From positions 1,550,001 through 1,614,000 of the forward strand of contig NC_079889.1 of assembly GCF_029227915.1 (NCBI RefSeq): a stretch of DNA of 64,000 nucleotides, in the 5' to 3' direction. The notes below the pieces were generated by a model. It was not told the DNA's origin. It was given only the letters and a program-made list of their open reading frames with translations, and did not search any database. Made by a program: the position numbers and the translations under genes. Shown here one piece after another: positions 33,816 through 48,800 of this stretch; positions within the stretch are counted from its first letter, which is position 1; every line of letters starts with the position of its first letter. This DNA is from Hydractinia symbiolongicarpus (lineage: Eukaryota; Cnidaria; Hydrozoa; Anthoathecata; Hydractiniidae).

Positions 33816-36800
33816 ATGAGACTCTTTGTTGTAGTGGTCACACTACTCTTGAATGTTAATGGAAAAGGTAGGGATTAAACGCTGTTTTTACTCTATTTGT
33901 TATTGTTTCGTATGACCACCATTTTGCTGCAGCACAACCTCATATATTTTACTGCTACCGTTTCTTCACCAATAATTTCTTAAATTCTTTTTTTTCCTAC
34001 TTTTCGCTAATTGTTTTAATTTTTCTGACAATTCTGGCCTTTGATTATGTTTTGGTTTCTCATTTTCAGCAAGACTTGTCATCAGTTCTGTATTACTATT
34101 TTTATTGTTTTTATTGTCGCTTGAGGAAGTTATGCCTTAGTTAGACGGCATTATTACTGTTTAGATATGCAACTACCATCATGGTTAGACGAGACACTAA
34201 GAGAAAGCAGAGGAAAGGATACAGACAAGCAGTATCTTGATTCAGGCTGTACTTTGAAAGTAGTAAACACACAATGTATCTCCACAATAACACCCAATGG
34301 AGATAATTGCTATAGATTGCTTAACCTTAAAAAGATGTTAAAAGGCTATTGGAAACTAAGAGATTTTTATAAATTAACAGACCGGAATTTACCAGCTGAA
34401 AAATTTTATGCCATTTTACTGACCGTTGATAATTGTCAAGATCGAGTGACATTTCTTGCTAATAATACGGCCACGATAAACTTTTTAGATAGATATTTAT
34501 TACTAACGAATGTTTCGTTAGCTGTAACTTTTCAGAATTATCACACCAAAGTTATCAATAATTCTCAAATCAGTATTAACGTGCAAAGTAACGTGGAACT
34601 AAACGAAAGAATGCTGACTCTGCAAGCTTCGAAAGCATTTAACGATAGTAAATACGCAATTTCAATAAATGGGGAGAGGGTCACGTTTTTAGATATTCTG
34701 CAAACATTTCGAGCTGAACATACGTTTTACGAGAAAATCTGTTCCTCGATAGAGCGAGACGTAATCGAGAACATGGAATTTAAGAAGTTCTACATGAAAG
34801 GATTATACAATCTCACGCAAGGATTTTATTTAACATCTACTGCTACACTCAGAAGCTCAGGATCTAACGTAACAACTTTCATCGAGATTATATTAATACG
34901 TAAGCACAATCAACCAATTAAGTTAGCCTTTATACTAAAAGGAAAATTAGAAGAGGATGTGTTGACGTTTTTATCGGCGTTACTGCAACGACGTCGGAAT
35001 GCAATACCCGTCATTGACCGATCCGTTGATGTCGGTGTGTTAAGTATATCTGGTCATCATATTACACAAAATGAATATCAATCCGACACCCGTTTAGGTG
35101 ATATACCGGTAGGGATCGCTTTGCAAACTCTAACGTCGTTTAATGACGTCAATAAACGAGCACTGACGACAAACGTGACGACGGATAGTAAGAGTTATAT
35201 TTTATCGAGATTAAAAATTTGCGAAAAAAAAGACAAAATTAATTTTGATGCTGAAAACAAAATAATATTGAGTGAATTTTTAAAGAAAATCCAGGACCTA
35301 CAAAATCCTGACTTTCCAGACTGGTTATATGCAGGTGACGATGTGTACGCCCAGCTAAAGAAAATCACATTTACTGGATCTAACAAAAACCAAGTGTCGG
35401 TGCAAGTTACCATGCTAACAACAATTGACGCCTTGTTTAATACGATGAAGATTGAGAAACCAAAGTTAGAACTTTTGACTGACAGAGACAAAGAGGGCGG
35501 TGTATGGAACTGCGGAACTTTAAAAAGTAAACAAAAGCTTGGTACAAGGAAAGCTGATGTTGTTTTAACATGCGACGAAGGTTTAAAAAACTTTAAAATA
35601 ATCATTTCTCTCCCTACATTTGGATTTCAAGATTTTTTAAGCTTACTCCAAGTAGACGTGCTTCCAGAACAATTGAAAATAGTTATGGAAAAACTTTTGA
35701 AGTTTGATATACAAGATTTCAGAGTTGAAGCAAGTCAGAGTGCTGACCAGTTCATTAGGTAAGCATATTTTTAAACAGTTGAATACAAGCTACGTAAAAT
35801 GATTTTCTCACCCTCGACATCGTCCACACCAGCCCGCGCCTACCCAGTTGACGGTCTGTTCACCTGTTTGTCCATTCGTTCGTTCGCTCAATCCATTAAA
35901 GGGGCCAATCGTAAATTCACTCATACATTCGTTTGTTCGTTCACTCGTTCATTAATTTCTTCATTCGTTCATTTTTCATTCATTCACTTATTAAATCATT
36001 CATTCACTATTGCTAATTTTCTTATAGAATCACAGGTTCTCCGTTATTGTTTGGACTCCAAAACCTTACTATGGAAGGAATATTGTGGTTGGAAAACGAC
36101 AAGAAGAAGATTGCTGTGGGAATCGTTCTAAAAGATGCAAAATTAGATGATCTGTTAGAGAGAATGATTGGAAAGAAGTTAAGCATTTCGTGGATTGGTG
36201 ACACGAAAGCAGGTAGACAATTTACTTATTTGTTAAAGTTTTAGCTCGAAAAATGTATCTATGGTAACGGATACATCAGAAAATAAACAACCTGGAAAAA
36301 CATGCGAAAACACTGATATATGAGATAGGCTATGAAATAGGCTAATATATGCTGCATGTCAACATAGGTATAAATTTATAACTTGTTTCCTTCTTTGTTT
36401 TAGCCATTCTCATTAGCAACACGAATTTAGAATCCAAAACAAAACGACAAAGCCTTCCACCTTCTTCTGGAAATGCCACATTTAACTCGACTATGCTCAC
36501 AATTGGTGTTCAAAATAATTCCGTTAGCATTAGTCATGGTCACTCTCGCAAACGAAGAGATGTTTATCAGTCAACAGGGTATAACAACATCGCAATAGGC
36601 CAGGCTCAACCTGAAGTACAGCAACAAACGTTACCGCATTATAATAGCCCTGAACTGGTCACACGTCCTAATTCTTATGACAATTCAAATAGTGTAGGTT
36701 ACTCTACGACAGAACAGCAAGCAAGTCCGGTCATGGAGCAAAAACCGGAATCAGAAGAGACATCAGCAATAACAAGTAATCTAAGCTCTGAGAAACCGAC

Positions 36801-39800
36801 GTCGTTAATGGATCAACTTATTCAAGCTTATAATACCAACAACCAAGAGAAGAATGCTAAGAACTACGAACTTCAACGGGAACTCAACGAAGGAGTGCTT
36901 GATGAATCAGCAGATAAACGCTCCATCTTAGGTCATCATCGAGCGCGTGATCTGGAAGCAGATAAACAAAGAAAAGGGAAAATAAAGAAAAGTAAAAGTA
37001 ACCCTGGGAAACTATCAAATAAAGGAAAAAAGACTGTAAAAAGAAAGAAAAAACGAAATGAAAAACAAAAGAAAAGAAGTGAAATTCGAAAGTTTAAAAA
37101 ACGAAGAAAACATCATAAAAAACACAAAACTTCCAAAAGAAATTTTATTAACAAACATACGAATGTAGACAAGAACTTTAAAGAGAAATATTTGACTTGG
37201 TTACGCACTGCTAGGAAAGGAAGTCCTCGTGAGAACATAGAAAATATATTTGACGACGCGTACAAATTGACCAGCTTCCAGAATGTTGCAAACCTAAATA
37301 ATGTGCAAAGTGCACTCACTGAAGGTGAAAATGCATACAAAAAGGACACGAAAACGCCTGATAACATCAAGAAAACTTCAAACGTTGACTTGGATGTTTT
37401 TAAGCAATCTCAATTGGATAACGCATACGAGGCTGAGCTTGCGCAGTATCAACGTAACGTTAATCCAGTCTCTTTACTGAAACCATTAAGCAGGCGTGAA
37501 AAACAAACAAAACCTGAATTTGAGAAGGAGGAGTATGGAGTGGAGAGAGAGGCTGTGGCTTACATCCCTGAGACAGGAGCCGATGTTTACAATTTGTACA
37601 AGAAAGAACATAGAAATGACTCTGAATTAAACAATGGCTTCAATGATGATGATGAAGAGGATGAAGAGGAGGCGCGTGTGGCCACGGAAAGTTATACTAG
37701 AAAGAAAAACGAAACTGCAGATTCTCAAGAAGAAGAGAAGCAGAACGAAAATAATGATTTGATACAAGAATACGCACGATTGAATGCTGAGTTAGCTGCT
37801 ATGCATGAGCCGACGGTTGCACCGCTTGTGGCACCGCAAGTAAACCAACAAGAAGAGATTCAAAAGAAGCTTTACCATCACGCTGAGAAGGAGGCTACTA
37901 ACAACCATGATTACCAGCAACATAAAGCACACGAGACATCCATACAACTGGACCCATCCGATTCTAAAGACCTCACGGTGACATTAAATAAGTTAAAATC
38001 GATCCAGACAGAGCTAAAAAAGATGGATTCTAACAACTCGAATCAAAACAGTTTTGAAAATGTGGTTGGGCAGGTCAAAGCAAAAGAGATGCCGTTTATG
38101 CTTGAGCAAGCTCCTTTAAAAACGGATGTAGGGTCAGCTCTTGCTCCTGAGAAACAAACCCAAAACGCACCTGGAAGTACTTACACTGCCAGCGAACATC
38201 TTAGCAAATCTGTGCCAAGCCAAACAGCTACACCTGAGACAATAGTTGCTATTGACAACAAGAGTACTCCTCCCAACGAAGTCCTTCCGTTGCAAGCTAA
38301 AATATACACTCCAACAACCACAGTCAGTCCGGAGCACAGTGAAAATGCCGGCATGGCTCAAACTCACAAGGAGCTTAACCATATAAACAACATTGGTCTA
38401 TCTAATAAAGTCACTGAAACAAAAACCCGAACTGATCTCGGTAAAGTCAAAGTTTCTGAGAAAGAACATGGTATTAATTACAACACCGCACCGATAAAAG
38501 ATAAAGAACACCAACCAAGTTCAATACAAAAGAATGCGAAACTTGCGACACCCGCAAAAGAGGTCTCTGCAAACGGTTTGGCGGTAGCAGCGCCATTCAA
38601 TGTTACGGTTGACGGTAATGATGGGCGTGAAGTAAAAGACACATTTCTCCAACATGAAACTAAAAAAGTTACTTCCACAACCGTAAATTCTAAAACTGAA
38701 TCTATGAATAATTGGGCGGATGCTACAGTGGATGGACAAACGCCTGATAATAATCTTGGTAAAAGTAATATGGTTTATACTGAACAAAAATTGACTCAAG
38801 GAGTGAGAACACATCAACAAAAACTGCCACAAACAGGAGATGCTAATACCGAAGTCACGCAAGTAAAGTTTGTTGCTCCTAAAATGAAAACACTCCGGGT
38901 AAGAGTAAAAGGAAAGAATGATGATATTATTCCAGCGAAATCTGAACCGAATCATCAATCATACTTAAAACATAAACCACTACCAGCTAACACGACTAAT
39001 AGTTTGATAGCTAGCTACAAGTTTGTTCCTATGAAAACTAATCAATTTCACGTTAATTACGGGCTATCAAATAAAATTGGTGAAATGCAGAATCTTACAA
39101 TGAAAAATAATATTTTACAGAGTATCAAAAAACCAATAGCGCCACAAGAAGATTCTTTACAGAATATCCCTAAAGCGAAAGCGACACAAGAAGATACTTT
39201 ACAACATATTCAAAAAACAAAAGCGTCACAGGAAAATACTTTACAGAATATCCAGAAGGCAAAAGCATTAAAAGAAGATACTTTACAGAATAGCCCGAAA
39301 GCAAAAGCGACACAAGAAAATACTTTACAGAATATCAAGAAAGCAAAAGCGACACAAGAAAATACTTTACAGAATAGCAAGAAACTAAAAGCAACACAAG
39401 AAGATACTCTACAGAGTATGGTATACAAACCAAATGACATTAAGGAAAAAAATTTATCAACAACAAGAATACTTTCTGATTCTCCACCTTACAAAAAACT
39501 TCATAGCGCCAGTGAAACTAAAAACATTCAAAATTCGATGATACATCAAACTCGATTACTTGAACCAATCACAGAAGTATTTCCGCAAAAAACAACAGCT
39601 ACTGATCCAGCAACAAGCATTCCAGACAAGACGCAAACTAAAAAAGTAATAAATACAAACAGTGGGGACACTTTCTTCAGCAAAATTCGAAAGTTAGCTT
39701 TGAAGAAGGACGCACGTAAAGACAGCGACCTGAGTGATAATGACGCTGAAGATATTGTCATCGTCACAAAAACTGCAGAAAGAAAAATAAAGCCAAAAAG

Positions 39801-42800
39801 AAATCACACTCGGCCGAAACAAAACATATTCCATGTTGAATTAACAGGTGATGAAGGAATTGGTATAAACGAGACAAATTACAAATTAAGCGAAGAGAAT
39901 CCTATGAACGACAATAAATTATTTGGACAGATGAAGGAAAGAATGGAAGTTGGCATCAAGAACCAGAAAAGTAATGGAGGAAATGATTCTCACAGCCTTT
40001 CTTTCTCAATAGTAAACAATACCAATGATACAGCTTTGAACATCCAAAACAGTGACTTCAAAACTGGAACCAACATTAGCGAGGCTTCTACACATATACC
40101 CATGAACAAAATCAAAGATGATTCTAACATGTATGATAGTAAGTTTGACCACGTCTCAAATAACACCAACAATAGTACTGCTGCAGATCTAACGAGTGTG
40201 AGGAATAATACTGCAACGACAGCTGGGGAGAGTGTAAGAACTACTACTCACAATGTTGAAGCCACCCAAGGGTCAACCACTGTAACAAAAATAAAACCAA
40301 ATTCAGAAATGTCTTCTCTAACAGATACAAAACGTAATACAACGGTAACAAATGCAACAAAAGAGGATTCTACACATTTAGCAGCGAATAAACCTGTCGC
40401 CGATGCAACTGGATCTAAAGCTAACACCGAGCAAGCAACGCCAAAGGTTTCGTCAGCACGAAACAGTACAGATTCATATCAAGCACTGAACAATTCAGCT
40501 ACAGATGGTGATGAAGAAAATGCTAGTATGGATCAAGATGCTGAAAAAGATCACGAAGAAATTATGGAAGCCAAGTCAGAATTAACTGCATTTAAAAGTC
40601 AACAATCTAAAGGATCTAAAGAAAGAAACTTTTTAGAAGAAACATATGATGAACCAAACAGGCTATCCTCTCCATTCAACAAAAACGATACACACGTAGG
40701 TGGGCGCGACTACAACATCACAGAGGAGGAAGATGATGATGACAGATTGCATGGCGATGGTAGTGTTGGACAAAAGGATGATGAAGACCAAGAAGAATTG
40801 GCTGCGCTTGCAAAAACCGAACCGAATCGTCATACAACTCATGAGAAATCAGAGGAGGAAGAAATACTCAGCCTTGCTAAAAATGCTTTGAAGAGCAACA
40901 CGGATCATGGAAGCATCTTGCCGTTACATCATGGGGATAATACTGTCAGTGTATTGCATGATGGGAATGACACACTGGCTTCAGATGATAGTGACGTGAA
41001 AGGTAAAGGAGAGAAAGGAAAGATATATGAAGTTGAAGACGCTTTAAGTAATAATGACATAGAAGTCAAGACTTACAATAATGACGGTTTAAAGAGGCAG
41101 AAACATCAACACGTGTATGCTAAAGAAAGAAATGAATTGACCTTACAAGATGAAGATAATGGAGCAGAAGAAACAGAAGCAGAAGAAGGATCTGATAATA
41201 ACGAGTACAGCATAGATGAAAACAACGAGTCGGCTCTGATTGGAAAAACAAAGAGTCAAGATATTTCCAAAGTAAGCGACAATAACACCGAGGAGGAGGA
41301 GGATGAGGCAGAGGAACTAACCAATCAAAATGAAGATATAGACACTCCGGCACTTAAATCTGTTGAAGATGTTAAAGTTGAGGAAAGTACAGAGACAATG
41401 AAGGAGGACGAACTCAAAGATAAGTTAGAACCAGATGAAGAGGAAGAGATTGTGGTGAAGGTACCGAGAGAGAGTCAACATAAAGTCATTGAGCTGCAAG
41501 AAAATGATGACAACTCCAAAATCCTTACTGATTACGTTAACAAAAATGTCAAATTAAGTGATAAAAATCCAGACCAGATTGCAGGAGAGTTAAGTGACTA
41601 TGCATCAAACATTAATTTACTCGGACGAAAAGTGGAGGCACACCCATCTAGGAAGCTTGAAAAGGTGGCCGACATTTTATCGGATTATCGCAAAAAATTG
41701 AAACATGGTATCAACGCGAGGAAGCGGGACGAGAGGAAAAACAAAACAATGTATTTAGTAAAAAATAAAAACTTACAGGTTGTCATGGAGATTCGACCCG
41801 ATAGCAAAACAAATGCGATATCCGTTGAAACTGAAGGCTTGCAAAATTTATACAAAAACAAGCATAAACTTCTTCCAAAATTTCATCCAAACCAGAGAAA
41901 TTATTCCTACCTTGACAAAGACGACAACACATTCGAAGATAGCATCGCCATGGCAAAACAAATCGAACATGGCAGAACAAGACACGAGCATCGAATTCAT
42001 CGCAAAAAACATTTGAAAAGTCGATTAGATGAAGGATTGGAAAGTATGGAAAAAGAATTAATAAAAAAATATAAAATGCATTCCAAAGAGCATAATAAAA
42101 GAAAATTTCAGCCTCATCCTGAAAGTGAGAGCATAGACGATAGCATTTCAAAAAAAGATTCAAAGAATTTGGATGACAGTTTAGTGAATCATAAATACGA
42201 AAGCATACTAAGACCTGAACAAAACGCAAAAGATCAGTATATAACAGTTGGAAATGGATCTTACATTGAGAATGGCTTTGATGATGAACTTCGAAATGAA
42301 GTGTCGCAGATCGGAAAGGTGGAAACATCAGAAAGCGAAGTTTTCTTAAATGCTCTGCCGAGAGCACATATCTACAACAACTCTGAACCTAAAAACCATG
42401 TTAGCAAGAAAAATGAAACTTTCTCCAGAGAGGAAGAAATCATTGAAACATATTCGAAGAGGGAAAGACCAATCGCAGGAGTTATGAGAAAGGGCAACAT
42501 AAAACGCATGGCAATTCCAGAGACGTCTATGGACGCATATAACTTATACAATGGAACGACAGATTACGGCGGGGATATGCTAGACGCCGACGAGTTCAAA
42601 CCGAGCAAAACCACCAATTCTGAGATGGAAACATTTCATTTCAAAAACAAAACACAAAAACACAGCAAAGGGAAGTCACATGGGATATCTGTTGAAACTG
42701 CAGTCAAGAAAATGAAGGACAAAAAGAAAAACAAGAAGCTGCAAATAAAAAACGACACGAAGAAACATAAGAAAGAAAAAGCAAAAAATAATAAAAGAAG

Positions 42801-45800
42801 AAAGAATGAAAAAGGTTTACACCTTGACAGTATGGAAAGCAATGCTAAGAGTTATGAGACTTCGCTTGAACAAGCTTTGAAGGAATATCTATATCCACAA
42901 AACGACAAGAATATGGTTAATTCTGAACGATCCTCTAATAAGGATAAGACTGGCAAATCCAAGAGAGAAAAAACAAAGAAAGGTATTATAACAAAAGAAA
43001 AGAAACCTACCACAAAAATAAAGAAACGTACCACAAAGGAAAAGAAGAAAAATAAAAAAGTTGGAAATTCCTCACAGCGCAGGGTGATAGTACAGACGGA
43101 ATTGAAGCCACAAGCAAAGCGCAATCATAAAAAGAGAAACTCAAAAGTAAATAAGATCGCCAGGTCAAGATTACGACATCGTAACCGAAACTCTTCTTTG
43201 GATGACAGCGATATTAGAGAAGTTCCAAGTGTTGACGGACAGCAACAGGGAAATCTAACGCAAAAACAGTCAGATGACGTTATTAATAATATTTCTCAAA
43301 CATTGACTAAAAATCCAGGAAATATTTCACAAGCTCTATCAGACGACAGTCCAGGAAAGCAAGAACACAATAACAGCATCATGGAATCCTTTAATGTTTG
43401 GATTCAAAACACGACAGGCGTTAACTTTAAACGTCGACATAATAACGTCGTCGGAGGCGGTGCAGAAATACTGGTAGACAGTACCGAAATGTCTCCGGCA
43501 TTTGGAAAGTTAAGAAACTCAACTGAAGATAGTGTCATCAAAGAGGTAATTGGAACCACGTTGAAAGGTAAAAGTAAAAATTTGCAATATTCCTTGATGC
43601 AGTCAAAAAGAAACGAAGGAAAATTACATATGTCTGACGCGCAACGAGAGCAAAGAAATGAATCGTCCACATTTAATAATTCAACTATGTTGTATGGAAA
43701 ATATATAAAGCAATTAAACAGTGCTAATATAAAAATAAATGAAACTAAAAAGGTAAACGAGACAGCTCTATATTACAACAACACGAAATTTAACCAATCA
43801 AATAACAGCAAAGCAGTCGCACGAGCGAAACATACAAATATGAAAATCGAACGTAAGGAGTTTGCTACCAGTGAGTTAAGATCGTTGGAAGTCGTGGAAG
43901 GTAGGTTCTTTTTTTTGTTTTGTTTTGTTTTTTTGCTGTTTTGTTTGTTTGTTTTGCTTTAAACTCACTTAATTTCATATTCTCTTGCTTATGTTAGCGC
44001 GCCCATTATTTTGCAAATCTTTGTTTGCGTTGTATTTGTTAGTGTCGTAGAAGAATCGTAAATGTAGTAGCATATTCTTGAGGATAAATCTTTCCAAATA
44101 ATCTTTTAACTATATTGTTTGCTGTGTAATACCAATAAGAACTCCCATCCAAGTTTTTTTAATACCTCTGGGGTCTTGGGCAATCAAGACCCCAAAAACA
44201 ACAAAACTCAACTTTGATTTCTCAAGGAAATCTATTAATCATTTTACATGCCTAGATTTGACTAAATTTAATCTCCACATTAAACAATTCTCATAGGTGT
44301 GTCAGTAGACGTCGAGTTCTCGCCACCTGGTGATTGTGAAGGCAATAAGATGTGCTTATTCATCAAGGAGAAACTTCATGACGTTGACGCATTGAAACTT
44401 CAAGGTTCTTTTAATGCCAAAGGAGTACAATTGTCGTTCAAATACCCTGGTCAAACTGAGTTGACAGAATCTACGTCTTTACGCAACATACTGCTGGGGA
44501 TGTCTATTGAAGGTGTCAATTCAAAGGTAGTGATAGAAGCAGAGTTGAAAATAATGGATCCTGCGTTGAAATTTATAGGTAGGTGTTTTCTTTAGATATC
44601 CTTAAATTTTCAAATTTTATTGGAATTTTAACGTTATTTAGACTAAGAACATCTTTAAAATAGTCGAAAATTAAGAAATATTTTGGAGCAATCTTTGGAA
44701 TCCATATCCTGATCCAAGTTGTAAGAAAATGGCTTCATTTTCTTTAGATATCTTACAGAATAATAAAACGCAGATAAAGTACTTTATTATGCATTTTCCC
44801 AAAGATCCATACGACTGTTATTTGTTGTTGTTGTTTTTTGCACTGCCTAAGTTATTTTTCTTTCTTATTCGTGTCTATCAAATCATACTTTAGCAGTTTT
44901 CTATCCTCTTTGTGTTCAGGTAAAATATCAATCGATGCAACAGGTAGTTTACAGTTTGAAATGTCAATGTCTGGTATATGGAAGAAAGCATTTGGTATAA
45001 ACAACTTGGCGATCGGGAATGCAATATTATCTCTTTCCTATCAACCTGGGGCACCGATGCCAGGATTCGGTAAGTAGTTTGGAAGGTCATTATTGGTTAG
45101 AGATTTGTCGGGTAAAGTGATTAAAGTTTTCGACGGAGGAAAATGTTTTTGATGATCTACCCCTACAGTTTATACGTTCGTGTCGACAACATTTTCAATC
45201 CGTTTCTTGGCGAAAAGACCACGCCTAGGTTACATAAGAAAACAGGTAGTTAACAACTGTCACATGGTGAATGAATCTCAGAGAGCTGCTAAACCAAATC
45301 GTACGAAATGATTGGTCAAGAATAAGAAATAGATCTAATTTGGTGTTTCAGCCAGCCAAATAAAATCCAGAATATTAATCGGTTTGAAATTTAGATTGTT
45401 TAATGTGATCAACTTATTCTGTGCTGGTTTATTTGCATCCTTTTTCTGGTTATTGGAGTAAAATAATGGTTTCATTAGATTTTTATGACGCTATGCATTT
45501 AAATTGTCTACAAAATTTTTTATATGAATCCTCAATACATCGAGGGAAATGACTTGCTTGGCAAAACAACTAAGGGCAGGATGATAATATGTATATTTTC
45601 ACCTTGATTTCATTTCTTTTTATCGTTCCCTTTCTTCATTAGAACTTGGTGGCGATGTCTGGTTTGGTGTGCTTGGAACAGGAAATGAAATCAAGTCAAA
45701 AGTGTTTTTTGGGTTTGATCCAACTGATCCAACTGGAAACTATTTATATGGTAAAACTGACAAATTATCAATTGGTGCGTTATTCAAAGCTCTTAATAAA

Positions 45801-48800
45801 TCAGTACCCTTGCCGAATCCAATCAAAGATAGCGGTTTCCCGAAAGGCTTGCAAATCGCGTTCACATCCAACCCTAAAGGTAGGCTGTTTTTCACTTTCC
45901 TGTGCAAACTGGAAACTATATTGTTTTTATAACGAATTCAGTAATGTATATTGTGGTCACATTGTGACCATCGTAACAATACAAATAACGAAGGGAGAAA
46001 AACATTAAAATGTTCGACATTGGTGATATAGCCTTAGATACAGTTTTATTTACATCTTTACAGATGATTTCAAAAATTTGCATGGCATTACATTTTCTCC
46101 TAACAAAAATTTGACTGCGAAAAGTCTCAGGGTCCTTGTCTTAACCACCAGGGCATTGCTCCCTGGCTTAACGAAGATTATCCTAGTATATTTCAGTGGT
46201 TACAAGGTCATGGTCGAAATTTTAAAGCTACTCGCAGAACTTTGATACGAATAACTTTATGCGATTTTATTTCATTAATAAATTTTTTTGCACTGGTCGT
46301 TAGCTCGTGGAAAACTCCACTGAAATCTTTCGCTCATCGCAGCAACAATAATTAGCTCATTGGCAAAAGGTTGATTATTGTGATGAAGAACTTATTCTCC
46401 CTCTATGCATATGTACAAAGCAGAGCGTCTGAGTAAACTTTGATATAAAGAACTTCATACGCGATTCATTTCATTTTGAAATGATTATTCCTGCCCGATG
46501 TAAAATGGTACTTAAGGTAAGAAATCACGTGATGAAAATAGAGTGTTTTTTGTTTATTTTATTTTTATTTGTCACCAACGGTGGAGTATTTTTGTATACA
46601 CCGTGTTTTCAAAAATTGTCGAAAAATTGATTGGCTTCTTATAACTATGTGATATGCCTATACATCAAGAATACAAAACTAGTAGGGCACACGGCGGTAG
46701 TTGTTGTGCAGATGCAAAATTATCGCCTCTGAACTTGATTTCACTTAATAACTGGAGTCCTCGTTTTTCTTAGGTGTCGACATACCGAAGGATAACATAC
46801 ACGTGGAATTCGGATTTTTCATTTCCGGTCTAATAAATTTACTTGGTTACGAAGCGTCATGTAAAATCAAAATCACGTCAAATGAAATTGACATTGATGT
46901 TAAAATGTCTCCGATGGAGTTTGCAAATGGCCTAATTAAATTTCATCGTTCAATTACCGATAATAAAAAAGGTCCAGCGTTTACCATAAAAGTCGGGAAA
47001 ACCGGATTACTTGTAAAAGCAGAGGGAGCGGCATGTTTACTTGGAATCCAGGCAGAGGCATTCCTGCTTATAACAAACACAGAATTTAAGATGAATTTAA
47101 AAGCCAATCTTTTCGACCTGATAGAAGGAAATATTATGCTGTTAGCTGACGCAAGCCAGGGTGTGGCGGCCGCAAAATTTCGAGTGAGTGTTTATATTTT
47201 TACTCGATTTATTATTAAACTTAAATTGAAGGCGACAATTTCTTCTTAACGTCACTCAATATGTCTACCATTTTATTTTTCAGTTGGAAGCATGTTTATC
47301 AATAAAAATTGAAAAACTGATGCAAGTTATCACAGACAGGTTAAATGCTATTGCTGACTTAGCAAAAAATGCAATCAAAAGAGCCAAAGAGAAGGTAAAA
47401 TTATTATTGAAATATTTACCCAGGATAGCCTTTCAGTTTCTATTGGTACTGCTATCGACGAGGGTCGTGCGATGGGCGTCCTAGTGCATATAAAGTTCTC
47501 ATTTGAGCTAACGAAAGTCGTGCAAGCACAGCAATTGCTCAACTAGACAACCGCCTGAAATATCAATCCTATTCTCATGCTGAGTGCTAAGCAGAAAGGA
47601 TAGATTCACACTTTTATAGTCTCTGGCATGGCTTGGCCAGGGTTTGAACCCAAGACCTTCTGCACTGGAAGCGAACGCTCTACCATAAGGCTACCAGAAC
47701 CATATTTATTTAAGTAAAGCTGATCATGGATCAAAGAAACATTCATAAAGTCAATCACCCAGCTAGACTCTCCAAATAGTTATTTCAGCATGCCTAGCTG
47801 CTCTTTTGTTTTTCTTAGCTAGTTAGAAAAATAGAAATATGTCTAGCTTGTTCTTATCACCTTGGAAACACTGCGTCTTTATCAGCGCATGCGCAGATAT
47901 GTTTTACCTAAGTAAATATGCTAATAGTTTAAGCACTGCTACTACAGTTGAACTCATGTAATTCGAACTCCTATAATTCGAAAACTCACTTAATTCGAAC
48001 AGATTCTGTGGTCCCCTCAGAATTTACCTTGAAAACCTTACAAGAAAACTCCTATAATTCGAACCCATGTAATTCGAAAAATCATGTAAATCGAACAGAT
48101 TTTCCGGTCCCATCAAGAAATTTTAATCATGTAATTCGAATTTTCGAATTTTTTGAGTTTTTGAAGCTTACCAACTCGATAATTTGCAATCGAATGTTTT
48201 TTTTTACATTCGATTGGAGCTCGTCCACTGCTTTTGGCTTCCATTTCTTATCAAGACAAGATGGGGAAAAGAAAGCATAAAGAACTCACTTTAAAAACAA
48301 AATATGAAGCTCTCCGTGACTTGGAGGATAGTATGTCCAATAAAGACGCATCCATCAAGTATTACGAAAGATTAGACCTGACATTGCACCTGACGATCTG
48401 GATGTCGAATCGTTCATTGATATAGATTTCAACGTTGTTACTAATGAATCACGCCCATTGTCTGTCAAAGAAATTGTGGATATGTATAAAAATCCGGAAG
48501 TAGAAGTCATCGATGACGGCTCTTCAGACGACGAAAGTGCAGAGTGTCCTGATGATGAACCAATTCCACCCCCATCGCAAAATGAGATTGACGACGCAAT
48601 CGAGACTCTCAAAAAGATGACCCTTTTCGAATCATCGAACGTCATCCCATTGATTCAGAAGATCTCCGAAGAGATTTCCAAGAAACGAGAGCAGAAAATG
48701 AAACAATCAACAATCAAAGACTTTTTCGAAAATTTATGAATTTAGTATTTCATTATTCTAACTCGAAAATACAAAAAATAGTTCGAAAGTAAACCTGGGA

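Noticed and set aside
47600-47703. A functional tRNA gene on the minus strand
   Set aside because: Boxes A and B are present but the acceptor stem does not pair and the sequence continues as a SINE body.
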